The notes: a model not told the origin generated them from the letters alone. A stretch of DNA of 64,000 bases from Dryas octopetala (GCA_963921425.1 OY992833.1:5243228-5307227), one strand, 5' to 3'. Counted from the stretch's first letter, positions 12,078-24,943 are shown. Made by a program: numbers and translations.

Positions 12078-13659
12078 GTGGAGCCAGGAAAACATACTGA
12101 GGCCTATCCACTTTAAAGCTCACCTATGACTTCAAAATCTTTAAATCAAAACAGAAAATAATTTTAATTTAAAGAGAAACCTTTTGATTGGTTAATGAAC
12201 AAGAAAAGAAATCACATAATATTGATTATGAAATTTTCTTTCGACAATGAGCAAGAGAACCTTGAGAGCATCGTACATGATTAAAGTATCACGTGCTTGG
12301 GCGAAACTTAGTGTGTTCTTGTTAGTGTGAGTCCAAGTTGTAAACAGTAGAAAGTTTGTGGTATTATTTTGTAATTATTTTCTCCTTATGTAATTAGGTT
12401 TGTAAACATTGTATATATACCACTTATGTGGTCATAATAATTGCAGAAATTATTCTCCCCAAAATGTTTTGGCATAATATGAGAGCCAACCCTAATCTCC
12501 TCTACATCAGTGACGGATCCAGGATCCCTAACCCGAAAGGTCATGGTATAAAAGTTCAAAAAAAAAAAATGGACTACATTAACTATGAAAAATTGAACAA
12601 TAGTTGTTTCATAAAGCATATAACCATATATGCATCTTAACTGTGCAAGGATAGATGGTGTTTGAATATTCCATTTTCAACAAGTACAAAGCATGTCAAG
12701 AAAATATATGGACACAGCTAGTTTAGGATTCATATATCTTTTTTGTTTGTTTTTAGTTCAGTAAAAAGCAGAGGTATGTTTTATGCTAAGCTTAGCTAAG
12801 GAAATGAATGTTATGTTTTACGCTAGAGAAACGATGATCTAAGGCCCTACCTATATATAATAAATTTCAATGAGCTACATTTTATGCCAATAGTTAGGAA
12901 AATAATTAATTTTGCTCACCATTGGCATAACACTAATTTGCCGAAAATATTAATTTGGTCTTTCTATTTTCAATGTGAATCCTATGTATTAAAATTTATA
13001 TAAGTTATTTTTTCAATTTTTAATCTTTCAGTTCATGTTCCATCTAATTCTGTTGAAACACCTTCAGCTAAAGTAACATATCAATTTAACATTTTAGGAA
13101 GAAGGCCCTATGGTTGGTTAGGCTACAAGCAAGATTGTTCATTTAGCCTAAAAGATGGAAACAATTGTATCAATTCTAAAACTTAATAAGAGGAATTAGT
13201 AAAAAGAAGAAGGCTGCTGGCTGTTCTCTCTGTTCCTACTTCCTACTCAAGCTTTTCATCAAGCACTTGGTGGGCGACTAGGCAACGAGGGGTCACCGGC
13301 CAGAGCATGGGGGGTCATTGTCCAGAGCTTCAAGGGGTCACCAGCGGCTACGAAAGGTGGATTTAAGCATCGTGCTCCAGCGTTTGGGGGCCGCTCAACC
13401 CCCTACCTCACAACATGGATCTGTCCCTACTCTCCATATTCATAGGAATTAGGGTTTGTTCTTGTTTGTGTTTTTTGATCGTTACTTGGGCTCTCTTTGG
13501 TCATTGATTTCTCCATTAAATCCTAGTTAGGATTCTTGGTTATTGGTTCCTATTAGGTTCGGAAAAGACTAAATTGTGGCATTATAACAAGCACCATTGT
13601 AACTTTTAAAAGCAAATGTTAAGAAGTAAATAATACAATGAATTCTCTATCAAAAGGGT
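12078..13659. other. Intergenic, no gene seen
   Basis: Only short frames and AT-rich sequence. A more GC-rich patch at about 13200-13420 repeats GGGGTCA and CCAGAGC in related contexts but has no usable reading frame. I recognise no gene. Confidence 0.4.
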
Positions 13660-14203
13660 TGTATGTACCTTCAACTTACGATGGTTCAATATAAGAAATC
13701 ATTGTCTAAATAATAAACATTCAACGAAATAAAATAAAAAAATCGTTGTGATGAACGATTCTATGCAATGGAGAACAAAAATAACCGATGTTTGAAATAC
13801 ATATAGACATGTCAATATCATGTAAATTGATACCAAACACAATAATTATAGAGAAATAACTGTCGCTATAGTGAATATTTGAAATCATGCTTCTACCTAA
13901 AATAGTTGTGAAATACATACCATTAGTGATAAGAACCGTTGTGTAAAATGTAGTTACACATTAATTCTTATAATAAAACCGATGTGTACATAAATAGTCA
14001 ACAATAGTTTCCTCTAACCATCAGTTTTTTTTGTGTATATACAACAGTTTTACATGTATGACCATTGTGTTATAATAATCAAAACAACAGATAATAACCA
14101 TTATTTGGTTCAGGCCAATAGACAACAGTCTATTAGACAACGGTAAATGCTTTACCTAGACAACGGACAAAATCCGTCATCTATCAACATTATTGTAGTA
14201 GTG
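13660..14203. mobile_element. Right end of an old CACTA element
   Basis: The stretch ends ATTGTAGTAGTG, the complement of CACTACTACAAT, which is a CACTA (En/Spm) terminus. The preceding 500 bp are full of short subterminal motifs of the ACAACGG / CCGTTGT type in both orientations (for example 14099-14180), as expected for transposase binding sites. I found no matching left end nearby, so the element is truncated or its left end has decayed. The left limit given is approximate. Confidence 0.6.
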
Positions 14204-15500
14204 CTTATCTTAAATATCCTTCACCAAGGTTTTATTTTAGTTAATTTCAATGGAAAATGAGGGATAATGGGCGAGAAAGTGAAGGAGTTTAATTTTATGT
14301 TTTATAGCTCCTTTTTCAATCATCTTTGATATCTCTTTTTGAGTGGAAATAATTTTATTGCTGCCTTCAATTATTGTCACATTCACTTAAGTGCTCCCAT
14401 TTGTTAATATATAGGAGGAATTTTCCAAGGGAATTGAATGATTGAAACCAATCTTATTCTATAATCTTAATTAATAAAAAAATAAAAAAACCTAATTAGT
14501 TCAAGGAAAGTCTTATTCTTTAAAATTACCCATATATAGTTAAGGCTGCAATTCTTTGTCTTCATAATATTGATTGTCTTTGATGCTAAAACTAAGTCGT
14601 AATATAATTTTTGTTGATACACCAGAATACGAGAAGATCGGTATACTTGTTAAAAGAAGAATGAGACAAAAAAATATGCTTATTCAAAAAATTTGATACA
14701 CTCCTAGGTGGATGACTGCGAAGTTTGAAGCCTAATATAATTGTCGTCCCTATATTCAACAAAATAAATTTTTCCTGCATAAGAACCGTAAAATGTCTAT
14801 TTAAATCTCTTCGGTCGTATTCTATTATGGTTTAAAATAGCATTCTCAAATAATTGTTTGAAGATGTTATACTGCTCCACATTCCAACTATTACATCTTT
14901 GTCAGTAAGAAATAAATATACCTTTAAAGTACCGACAAATGTCATTAGTGTTATTATGCGACCATAGTCTCGCCGATGAACTTATAACTACCTTATTCTC
15001 AATAAAACTTGTTTTTACCAAATTAAACTTACTATTTCGTGAACTAATATTTTCACAAACGTACGCATCATTTGTTTCTAAATAATCTGTCTAATTCGAC
15101 AAAGATTTCGTCAAATTTTATACTTTTAATAGCTTATAACTAAACATGAGTTTCTAATAATATACACTTTTTATACGTAAAAAAATGAAGATCAAGCACC
15201 TAAGAGGAATATTTGAAGTCCTTACTCCTCAATACGTAACTAGTAGAACTCACGTATTGTGCAAGAATCATAATTTTAGTGAATAAGATTTGATGATTTT
15301 TTTTTTTTTTACCAACTGATGGAATTTTATAACTTCTATCTATACTATCTTACGACTCTTGTAGTTGATATCAATTAGCAGTACTTAATACATTTTGGAA
15401 TTCCAAGATAGTAAGATAAAAGCATATATTGCTCACAGGTAATATGGTTATATAATTAGGTAGGAGGTGTCTCAAATAAAGAGAAAAGAAATTTTGAGGT
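14204..15500. other. Intergenic, no gene seen
   Basis: AT-rich sequence between the CACTA remnant and the cysteine protease array. No reading frame with a family likeness, no clear inverted repeat. Confidence 0.4.
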
Positions 15501-15768
15501 AAGAAATTTGGTGATTGGATGAGGTTTATGACAGACCCGTAGATTCAGATACTGTACCCAAGTATGCACATGCCATTTTTATAGTTGGATATGGAAGAAA
15601 ATATTAGATAATTAATAATTCATGGGGGACAAATTGGGGCGAAGATGGCTATTGCAAAGTTAATCGTGAGAAGTTTTTACCCAGTTATGGGAAGGATCGC
15701 AAGAAAGATGAGAAGTTTAAAAAGTTAATTTTTCGTGCTTCCTATCCAGTGATACAAGTTTACAAAAT
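15501..15768 (+). pseudogene. Papain-like cysteine protease C-terminal fragment, unit A
   Basis: The plus strand reads, with breaks, YAHAIFIVGYG, then NNSWGTNWGEDGYCKVNREK, then YGKDRKKDEKFKKLIFRASY. These are the peptidase C1A block with the catalytic histidine (AHA) and the block with the catalytic asparagine (NSWG), plus the family tail. Codons between the two blocks are lost and a stop occurs. The catalytic cysteine half of the gene is absent. It is the first of four tandem units. Confidence 0.8.
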
Positions 15769-16110
15769 TCATCAATACATTTTTTTTTACAAGTATTAGT
15801 AATACATGAGTTATTGGTGATACAGATCAAATTACTAGTGCTTAAAAAACTGTTAAATATCTTTACGAAGGAGAAGACAAAAAAATGGCACTGAACATCC
15901 TATAAACATTGTTTGTGTGAATTAGAAAATGTAGAGGAATAAAGTCATGATTCTACCTAAGTTTAACCAAAGATGAGGTAATTTCCTCCTATACCATGTC
16001 CTTTGATCTAGACCATACATATCAAACACAAACAGTTGGACTTGAATTCTCAAGATTCTCTACCCATATAAATTCAAAGTGTTGCCACTTGAACCTTCTT
16101 TCTCAAGTGA

Positions 16111-16360
16111 AAAATATTTAACACTTGGTGAGAAATTTGATGATCGAATGAGGTTTATGATGGGCCCGTGGATTCGGATATTGTACCCGAGTATGCAAAT
16201 GTCGTTGTTATAGTAGGATATAAAATCACAGAAGAAGGAAGAAAATATTATTTGCAAAGTTGATCGTGAAAACTTTTATCCATTTATAGGATCACAAGAA
16301 GGATAAGAAGTTTAAAAAGTTGATTTTTCGCGCTTCCTATCCAGTGATACAAATTTAGAA
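16111..16360 (+). pseudogene. Papain-like cysteine protease C-terminal fragment, unit B
   Basis: Second unit, about 630 bp after unit A. It keeps the PVDSD-type lead, the VVIVGY block and the tail KFKKLIFRASYPVIQ, but the stretch coding for NSWGTNWG is deleted. Directly upstream is TTCTTTCTCAAGTGA, the same leader that precedes the ATG-bearing end of the array at 18168. Confidence 0.7.
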
Positions 16361-16784
16361 AATTCATCAATACATTTTTGTTTACAAGATAGTATTAGTA
16401 GTATCTGAGTTATTGGTGATACAGATCAAACTAATGCTTAGAAAAATGTTAAATATCTTTACAAAGGAGAAGTAAGTACAAGGAAAGACAAAAAAATGGC
16501 ACTGAACATCCTATAAACGTTGTCTAATTGTGTGAATTACAACATGTAGATGATCAAAACTCGTGATTCTACCTAAGTTTAACCAACGATGAGGTCATTT
16601 CCTCTTATACCATGTCCTTTGATTTGGACCATACATATCAAACACAGACAGTTGGGCTTGAATTCTTAAGATTCTCTATGTACACCAAGAGATCATTCCA
16701 ATAAAGGATACCTCCCCTATAAATTTTAAGGATTGTTCTTGCTACTTGAACCCCAAGAGTGCACTTGAATCTTCTTTCTCAAGT

Positions 16785-17047
16785 GGGAGGTTTATGATGG
16801 GCCCATGGATCCGAATACTATACTCGAGTATGCACATGTCGTTGTTATAGTGGGATATGGAGCCACTGAAGGAAAAAGAAAATACTATTTGATTAGAAAC
16901 TCTTGTGGGACAAATTGGGGCCAAGATGGCTATTAATTGCAAAGTTGATTGTGAGAAGCTTTTACACAGTTATGGGAAGGATCGTAAGATTGATAAGAAG
17001 TTTAAAAAGTTGATTTTTCATGCTTTCTATCCAGTGATACAAGTTTA
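16785..17047 (+). pseudogene. Papain-like cysteine protease C-terminal fragment, unit C
   Basis: Third unit, about 636 bp after B. It reads [16 protein letters not shown] and then [18 protein letters not shown] before the frame breaks. The catalytic asparagine is present, but the tryptophan of NSWG is changed to cysteine. The left edge is shortened by comparison with D. Confidence 0.78.
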
Positions 17048-17458
17048 GAAAGTTCATCAGTACTTTTTTTTTTTTTACAAGTATTAGTAGTACATGAGTT
17101 ATTGGTGACACAAATCAAACTAGTGCTTAGAAGTGTTAAATATCTTTACAAATGAGAAGTAAGTACAAAGAAAGACAAAAAATGGCACTGAACATCCTAT
17201 AAACGTTGTATACAAAATGTAGAGGATCAAAACTCGTGATTCTATTTAAGTTTAACCAACGGTTAGGTCATTTTCTCCTATAACATGTCTTTTTGATCTG
17301 GACCATACATATCAAACACAGACAGTTGAGCTTGTATTCTCAAGATTCTCTACCCCAATAGATCATTCCAACAAAGGACTGGTACCTCCTCTATAAATTC
17401 AATGAGTGTTCTTGCCACTTGAACCCCAAGAGTGCACTTAAACCTTCTTTTTCAAGTG

Positions 17459-17758
17459 AAAAATATTTAACACTTGGTGATAAATTTGGTGATCGAATGG
17501 GGTTTATGACGGGCTCGTGGATCCGGATACTGGACCCGAGTATGCCCTTGCCATTGTTATAGTGTGATATGGAACCACGAAAGAAGGAAAAAAATACTAT
17601 TTGATTAGAAACTCTTGGGGGACAAATTGGGGCCAAGCTGGCTATTGCAAAGTTGACCATGAGAAGCTTTTACCCAATTATCGGAAGAATCGAAAGAAGG
17701 ATGAGAAGTTAAAAAGTTGTTTTTTCGTGTTTCCTATCCAGTAATACAAGTTTAAAAG
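17459..17758 (+). pseudogene. Papain-like cysteine protease C-terminal fragment, unit D
   Basis: Fourth unit, about 714 bp after C. It has EYALAIVIV, then after an in-frame stop [36 protein letters not shown] and a frame-shifted tail. The histidine of the first block is replaced (ALA in place of AHA), so the copy could not be an active peptidase even if expressed. Confidence 0.78.
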
Positions 17759-18200
17759 ATTAATCAGTACACTTTTTTTACAAGTATTAGTAGTACATGA
17801 GTTATTTATGATACAAATCAAACTAGTGCTTAGAAAAGTGTTAAATATCTTTACAAAGGAGAAGTAAGTACAAGAAAAGATTAAAAAATGGCATGAACAT
17901 CCTATAAACGTTATTTATGTGAATTACAAAATGTAGAGGATCGAAACTCATGATTCTACCTAAGTTTAACCAACGGCCGGTGAGGTCATTTCCTCTTATA
18001 CCATGTCCTTTAATCTGGACCATACATATCAAACACAGACAGTTGGGCTTGAATTCTCAAGATTCTCTACCCCAAGAGATCATTCCAACAAAAGGTACCT
18101 CTCCTATAAATTCAAGGAGTGTTCTTGCCACTTGAACCCCAAGAGTGCACTTAAACCTTCTTTCTCAAGTGGAAAATAAAAGCACAATGGCCTATGGGAA

Positions 18201-20021
18201 GCAACAAGAAGCAAAATAATTCTTCTACTTCTTTCTTGATATTCAACTTCTTTAAATCAAAGAGGCCTAGAAGAGTAGAGGATGATGCATGAGATGATTC
18301 ATGGACTACAAAAAAGGTGTGTCCTACTGATGAAGATAAAGACCCTTAGGCCTTGATTTCCAATGTCATGATAAATTAAAAACAAACATGCTAATTTGCA
18401 AGCAACTTAGACATCCTATATTATAAAGACATGCACCTGCTGAAAAAAACAAGTTAACCTACAAAGCCGCTCTTAAGCGCTCATCCACTACCCTTGATTT
18501 AGCAAGTTATGCGGATATTATAAGCTCACGTCGCATCTTGAGTCCCTATAGTTCTATTATTAATATCTTGATACGTTTAGAAAGCTTTGTGATATCTCCA
18601 ATTCTCCATTGAGTTTAGAAAGGATATTTGTTTGTGGATAAATTCACATGGATCTAACAACCAGTCATATGGTTACACATGGCTCAGTCAAGTCCTATCT
18701 GACACTTTGACCTTCCAACCATTGACTTGGTCAACTGCACCTTGCACATCACCATTCCACCTCAGCCATGTCTTGACCTTGCCCACCATTGATGCTTGGA
18801 CAGCACAACTCGGATGGAATGGTCCCGCAAATCGCTCATGTAGCTGGAATGCTCTTCAACTCGACTCGGTTCGGGTAACGTCTTTTTGATCCGATCAAAT
18901 AGTGACTTACACTTGGGAAATCCAAAAGATTAACATATATATACTCAGTTCAGCTCAGGGACTACATCCCAATACTCTTCTAGAAGATTAACAATATCTT
19001 CAGCCAAACTCAAGTGCCTACTACCTTACATTCTACTGTTCCTGACACTCTGGCTTGAGATAGGACAGTTAGGGCAACTCAACAGTACCCCCAAAGTCAC
19101 ATTTGCATTCAATGCAAAGCATGCTGGGTAGTTGTGCATGCCATTGTTTCTAATCCGTGACGTGACCTTTCCTCCATCGTTCATCCTCATGCAGGTAAAT
19201 ATCTCCCTTACCTCTTCTTTGCCTATATATATGCACTCATGAAGAAATTAAAATGATGCATTACTTGAAATGGCTTTGGAGATTCAGTTTCAGAAATTTT
19301 CGTTTTAAAATGTTGTTATTAAGAGTAAGTATGGATTGTAAAAGAATGGATGAAAATTCCAACATTTTGATTCTAGATCATCTAATACGACTGAAACTGT
19401 TGGTTTGACTATCATCGACATTGGATGATTCATTAATGAAATAAACTAAGTTAAAATTTGTACACGCTAATTGTTATGTTGTATAGTGTCAGACTTGTAA
19501 CAATATACTTAAAAGAAAATATTCAAAAAGTACCATATTTCTTTTTTCATAATGAGCTTAAGCAAAATAAATACCATATTTCTCAATGAAATAAAAAAGA
19601 AAAAGAAAAAGGCCGCCAATAGAGTTATACATGCACAAGAAATTAAATATCATTTTGTATGTTGAAAAAAAAAACGTTCTATGTTATGCTCTTGATAGCG
19701 TTCTTAATTCTAATTGGTTTAAATACTATCTTGATTTGATGTTTTTTGACTATGTGTTTATTCTTAATACTCACACAGAAGCTCTCGTACGAGAGCACAC
19801 ACCGACGCTCGCATTCTGGTGCGTACGTTCAGGATCGTTGACGTGGTGCGATCTTGGTTTTTCTTTTAATTTTCTTTTTTAAAAATCATTTCCAATTTTT
19901 TTTTCTTTTTTAAAAATCATTTCCAACTTGTTTTTTCTTTTTTAAAAATCATTTCTTTAAAAAATTCAAAAAAAATATATTCATACTCCGAAAAATGCTA
20001 CGGACTCTTAACGATGAGTAC
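18201..20021. other. Intergenic, no gene recognised
   Basis: A frame at 18632-18889 has no family likeness that I know. At 19858-19960 a 40 bp unit (TTTTCTTTTTTAAAAATCAT) is repeated three times. A 14 bp palindrome CTCTCGTACGAGAG lies near 19783. Nothing else can be supported. Confidence 0.4.
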
Positions 20022-20267
20022 TTATAGGATTCTTACATGCACGACAAGGATTCTTGCGTCATGCGCATCTGCTTCGGAACTTTTACCATAATGGATGTCT
20101 AAGAACTCTCGAGATGGGCTTTCTAGAGCAGCCCTCCCAGCTGGACTGCCATTGGGGCTTCTTGCATATTCATCTTCACTGTGGGTGAAAGCATATTCAC
20201 TTGTGGCCACGTTCTCCAGTGCTAAAAGAATTTCTCGACTCTTCATCAGCAATTGGCGATGAATCAA
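20022..20267 (-). pseudogene. Possible fragment of a plant EH-domain (EPS15-like) protein
   Basis: The minus-strand frame contains YAFTHSEDEYARSPNGSPAG and ALESPSREFLDIHYGKSSEA. From memory this resembles the Ser/Pro-rich linker of plant EH-domain endocytic adaptors (AtEH1/Pan1 type), where SPSxxFSDxHFGKSSEADA-like strings occur. Only one short stretch is present, without EF-hand or EH domain, and the downstream part runs into unrelated sequence. It would be a dead scrap moved here by a transposon or an old duplication. The family call needs a protein search and could be wrong. Confidence 0.35.
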
Positions 20268-22436
20268 AAGTTGAACTACGTACGATCTGGAGAAGCCTTT
20301 GCCACCAGGATAGAGAGAAAAAGAGAAAAAAAGAAAAAGAGAAACAAATATGGGGCAGAAGGAAGAGGATGAGGGCCACCGCCACCGTTGGGGGAGTGAG
20401 CGCCAGCCGGTGGCTGGACAAGGGAAAGAAAGTGAGGGTCGATGGTGGGGAGGGTTTCTCCATCCCCTTCCCTTTTTTTTTCATATAAATTTTTATATAA
20501 TATTTTAGTTTTATTTTTTTTAATTATTTTAGTTATGTTTTTTAACATTTATTAAAAAAAAATTGTTGTAATTATTTTTAGGTGAATAGACCTTTTTATT
20601 CTTAAAAATTGGTCACGTGATCGTCACATAACTAATTTTAACGAAAATTATAACAGAATTGACGAAAATCGATCATTGATTGAAACAAATGTTAATAATA
20701 GTCATTTTTTGAATCAAAGTGAAAACGGGATCCTAATTAAAAATAGGGGTATAGTTTGAGTCATTTTGCTAAAATATCTCTTATTTTAAACATTCCTTAA
20801 TAATGTTTAATTAAGTTAATTAGTTGGAGAAATAATAATTAATGTAGTTGAGCATGATTAATTTACCTTCACATTTAAATTACATTTGTTTTGTAAACTA
20901 TTTAATCATGCTCTGCTAGATTAATTAACTATACTTGAGACCTTTGTTACTTAATTAATCAACTTAATTAAATATTTAGGTCATATATCAATGGTAACCA
21001 AACGACGTGATGGCTAAGGTCAGTCTATTATTATACATGCATTGGGTACTGAGACAAAACTCCCTCATTTTTCTTATGCACTGACCTGGCCATATTGTAG
21101 CTAGGTTCACTGATTAACCACCTCGACCTAAATTAAAATTAGAATTAGGTAGAAACCCTTAGGTCCTAAAAATCAAACCCTTAGTAGGTTTTTGGGAAAG
21201 CCATGGATTGACTTGACCTAACAAGTCAAGTCAAACCTAGACTTAGACTCTTAGGAGCCTATCAATTACGCTAGTGCTGATAATTCGTTAAACCATACAT
21301 AACTGTGGTCAAGTCACAAGGCTACTTAATGCCGAAGTTAGGTTTTAACACCGTAAATTTGTTGTACTAAGAACTCCAGTTTCCCGAGCAATGAATCCGG
21401 CGCATGACAAAAAGCTATAAGTTGGATTTATACTTGTGAGAATCAAGCCGAGCTTTGGCCTTCAGATAGAGGAAACTCACACACTGCTAGAGACCTTTTT
21501 TATTGCATGGATTATGCTAGTAAATATTGATGCATGTGAAAGTTGCATTGTTTTTTATACATTGTCATCTATTGTATTATTTTTATTAGTTATTGTGAAA
21601 TTTGATTGTTGGATGACCTGAGAGTAAGGGGTCACATTATTGTTGACTTTGGGTTTCGATTCCCTAAACCTTCGGAGACGGTTATACAATTAGACGGGTA
21701 GATGTCAGTCTTGGCTTCTGGTCTAAAGTTGTTATAACCGGCCAGGAATGGATACTACTCAAGCTACCAGTTCAATTTTTACTGATAATTAACCTAGGTA
21801 GGGTGATAGGTGGCCATTATGAGTTCGGTCATCAGTAGTATAATTCTAAACTTGGGAGCTCCCAAATTGATTTGTGACTTGTGTGAGCATGCAACTAGTT
21901 TCAAACTTTCAATAACTGATACTGACTCTCTGCCTTGTTCTTGTGCTTGTTTCTAACGATTTTCACTAGTTTACTACATAGTAACTATTTTTATTACTAT
22001 TTTCAAACCTAGTCAGGGTCCCTTGAGGGGAAGCTATGAACGTACATGATGCTTACGCCCTATTATGCTCTTTGAGTGCAGATCACGTTCTGGTTGATGA
22101 CTTGGATTGACGGCGCGTCTTACTTCTTGTCGACTCCATTGTGCAATCTAGTTTGGATCTTTTCTTGGGCAGGTCAATGTCATTGCCTATTTTTGCTATT
22201 TATTATCCTTAATGTTTTCACTTGTATATATATTTCAAACATTTTCTAGTTTGGGTTGGTACATTTGTAAATTATTGAACATCTTTCTATGTTTCTCAAG
22301 GTTACTTTTGCTATATTCGTAACCTTGGTGAGTTGGTTATTTATAAACAAATTTTTTGTTTAAATTATTTATTTTTGTTGACAATAAAAACTCTGATCCA
22401 ACCTGTTTTATTTATACTCAAAGGGATTAACCTATT
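20268..22436. other. Intergenic, no gene recognised
   Basis: The overlapping frames at 20197-20550 are purine/pyrimidine-biased and look like low complexity, not genes. From 20560 to 22436 there are only short frames. The part around 21980-22200 has the base composition of old LTR sequence, but no boundaries are visible. Confidence 0.4.
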
Positions 22437-23528
22437 GGACAATTCTATTTATACCCAATAATCTTCTTTTCTTACCCAACAAAATTTATAACCATGAATG
22501 GACCATTATACCCCACTATGAAATTACCATTGACGACAAATTATATTTAAAATAAAAATCCCAATTTTCTTTCTATACCCAACAACCTCAACTCATCGAT
22601 CATCAACCTCACTCTTAAAGACAACTCTAAACCCAAAACAATTTTTTCCCCATATCATCCGAACAAGGTTTTTTAGACGAATGGAGAGTGAAATCATTCC
22701 TTAGGAGCCTCCAAATGAGCTATGTGTGCATAAATATTTTTTTTTTTCTACAATTTTTCATGCATATGATGCTTTAGAAAAAATTTGGTTCGCGTTTCGT
22801 TTGGTGACCAGTACCGAACACGATAACAAATTTTGATGGGTGTCAACCGAATGGGCCATTCGGCAGGCATTCACTGAACAACAGACTCTCATTCGTTTAG
22901 CATCTATCGAAAAAATGACAAGTATTCGGAACCTTCCCACCGAATACACATATGAAGCAAACATTTTTGGAGTCATTCGGTAGGAGTGTTTCAAAAATAC
23001 TAAACTAATTTGGCATACTAGTACGTACCGAACGAACCCCTCTGATATAAATACCCATAAATCTCATTTAATCGCAAAAAATTCAAATTATTGTTTTAAA
23101 ATTCATACAAAAACATCATATTTATCAACAAATATGAAATATCAAACCAAAAAACTTAGAAAAGGTGTTTGATTTATATAATATATTGATGAAAAAATGA
23201 GAATATTTAGGGCTGTCATTGTTTATTTGAAGGAGATATAAGGTTTTCTTGGCCGGCAGTGGTGATGGGTGGTTGCACTAGCAGTAGTGGTGGGTGGTTG
23301 CACTAACAGGGAGGGATTGCACTGGCGGCGGTGGCAGCGAGTCTTGGGTGCGCCGGGTAAGGCTGGGTAAGGCTGGGTGTTTGGTGATGTTGGGTATGAG
23401 AAAATGAGGGTATAATAGTCAATTAGATTGAGTATAATAAGAAAATAAAGAAATTAAAAAGTTAATGTTGAGTGTAGTAAAAATGTTGGATAAGAAAAGA
23501 AAATTGATTGGTATGAATAGAATTTCCC
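22437..23528. mobile_element. Non-autonomous TIR element of 1.09 kb
   Basis: The left end GGACAATTCTATTTATACCC and the complement of the right end GGGAAATTCTATTCATACC match over about 50 bp, including TCTTTTCTTACCCAAC against TTCTTTTCTTATCCAAC. TATT stands directly outside both ends, which may be a short or eroded target duplication. The inside has no transposase. It holds a GC-richer patch near 23250-23390 with GGTGGTTGCACTA repeated. The superfamily is not clear. Confidence 0.65.
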
Positions 23529-24727
23529 TATTTTGGGAATAATTGGTAGTTTAAGACTTGAGATATGAGTGTTATAGTCTTAGATGTTCTTAAAGTAAGT
23601 GCCGTTGTGATGTACTCAGATTTTGGGGCGTCACAAGTTTGTTGAGTTAGTTGTCTTTCGCTCTATTCTGATTATAAATAATTAAATAGGAAACAATATT
23701 AATTATTCAATATATATAGGGACGAAGGACATGGCCCAACATGATGTAATGATGTAATGCAAAAAGCCCTGAAGGGCTGCGTGAAATGATTCGGTTTACT
23801 TGCAAATTAGAAGTGCATGCTACACTCATAATTGCTTGTCTGGGTCAGCCGTCACCAAGAATGATATGCTAGCAGAAAACACATGCATGCATGCTTCAGC
23901 CAACCATGCCGAAATCATCATAATCTCTGTAATTGTACATGAATAGGTTTAATAGTATAATTTTATTTAAATATATGCCAGACAGTACTAATTCATAGAA
24001 GTATACTTGTAGAGTTGTAGGTTGGATATTTGGACATATTCATTGGCTTGACCATGTTGAACATAGCCGTTGAAAGTATAAAATCCTAATATATATATGT
24101 TGAGGAATATACCTCATTTATAATATCATGATGTATCACTTGTGGGATCGATTTAATACCTCCATATTGTAGTTAGATAATCGAGGTCATTTATTTTCTT
24201 AGTCTTTATTCAAGGATTGGCCCAATAAATATTAATTAGATAAATTAAAAACTATTTAATTAATTGATTAAATATTTATTATTTTAAGTGTTTATCAAAA
24301 CAACATATTAGTTTGTTTATTTGATCACAATTAGATATCTTAATGGTTTTGATTTATGTAATTTTTGGAGGGGTAATTCTTGTATAGAGTCTTAGAAAAT
24401 AAACGATTTCGATTATCAAACTATAACGTGGACCGGGTCCTACAAGTTATACCTTATTATACGTACCTAAAATGAGGTAACGTCAACGAAATGAGAAATT
24501 ATTTTTTATAACCGTAAGATGACCGCGTACTGTTATAACCAATTTGATCACGTTTATATATAATATGGGTGGCCAGACTTTATTAATACTAAAAGTATAA
24601 ACTCATCGTCCACCTATATTATAACACATGAATTAATTACACTAGCTAGTAATAGGTATACATAATAATTTTCCAACAAAAGGGATTTGATATTTTATAT
24701 ATGTATATATAGGGAGTTCTATTACAG
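23529..24727. other. Intergenic, no gene seen
   Basis: AT-rich. The repeated ATGCATGC string near 23882-23893 and simple TA runs are the only regularities. No coding likeness. Confidence 0.4.
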
Positions 24728-24943
24728 AAATCTCTTAAATAAACTTATTTAGGACATGGATCCTCTCCTTTGTCATTTTCTCTCCTCTTAAATCTTAGCC
24801 ATCTATTTGATTTTTGAAATTAATATATGTGACACCAGATAATTAAAATATCTATTACTTCATACATGATAAGAGGTATAAACACAAAGTAGAGGACAAC
24901 AAAGGAATAGGAGATGATCCAAATCTGCTTATTTAAGGGGATT
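24728..24943. mobile_element. Small MITE-like inverted repeat
   Basis: The left end AAATCTCTTAAATAAAC followed by ATGGATCCTCTCCTTTG is matched in inverse by the right end, with CAAAGGAATAGGAGATGATCC and GCTTATTTAAGGGGATT. That is an imperfect terminal inverted repeat of about 40 bp around a 130 bp middle. Target duplications are not clear. Confidence 0.5.

Larger units (their letters stand above)
15501..18200 (+). repeat. Tandem array of protease-derived units
   Basis: Units of about 630-715 bp. Each consists of the protease C-terminal piece, about 370 bp of downstream sequence (landmarks TGGCACTGAACATCCTATAAA, CCTAAGTTTAACCAA, CATACATATCAAACACA), a promoter-like patch (CCTATAAATTCAAGG) and the leader CTTTCTCAAGTG that leads into the next unit. 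A fifth, partial unit ends at about 18177 with the leader followed by an ATG at 18187. The order suggests full genes that lost their 5' two thirds and were multiplied by unequal crossing over. Confidence 0.75.

Noticed and set aside
20197-20550. Overlapping Lys/Glu-rich and Phe/Ser-rich frames
   Set aside because: Low-complexity purine and pyrimidine runs; no domain.
23600-23640. TTTTGGGGCGTCACA, which resembles the end of a Ty3/gypsy LTR
   Set aside because: No matching TG start, second LTR or polypurine tract could be found, so it was not listed.
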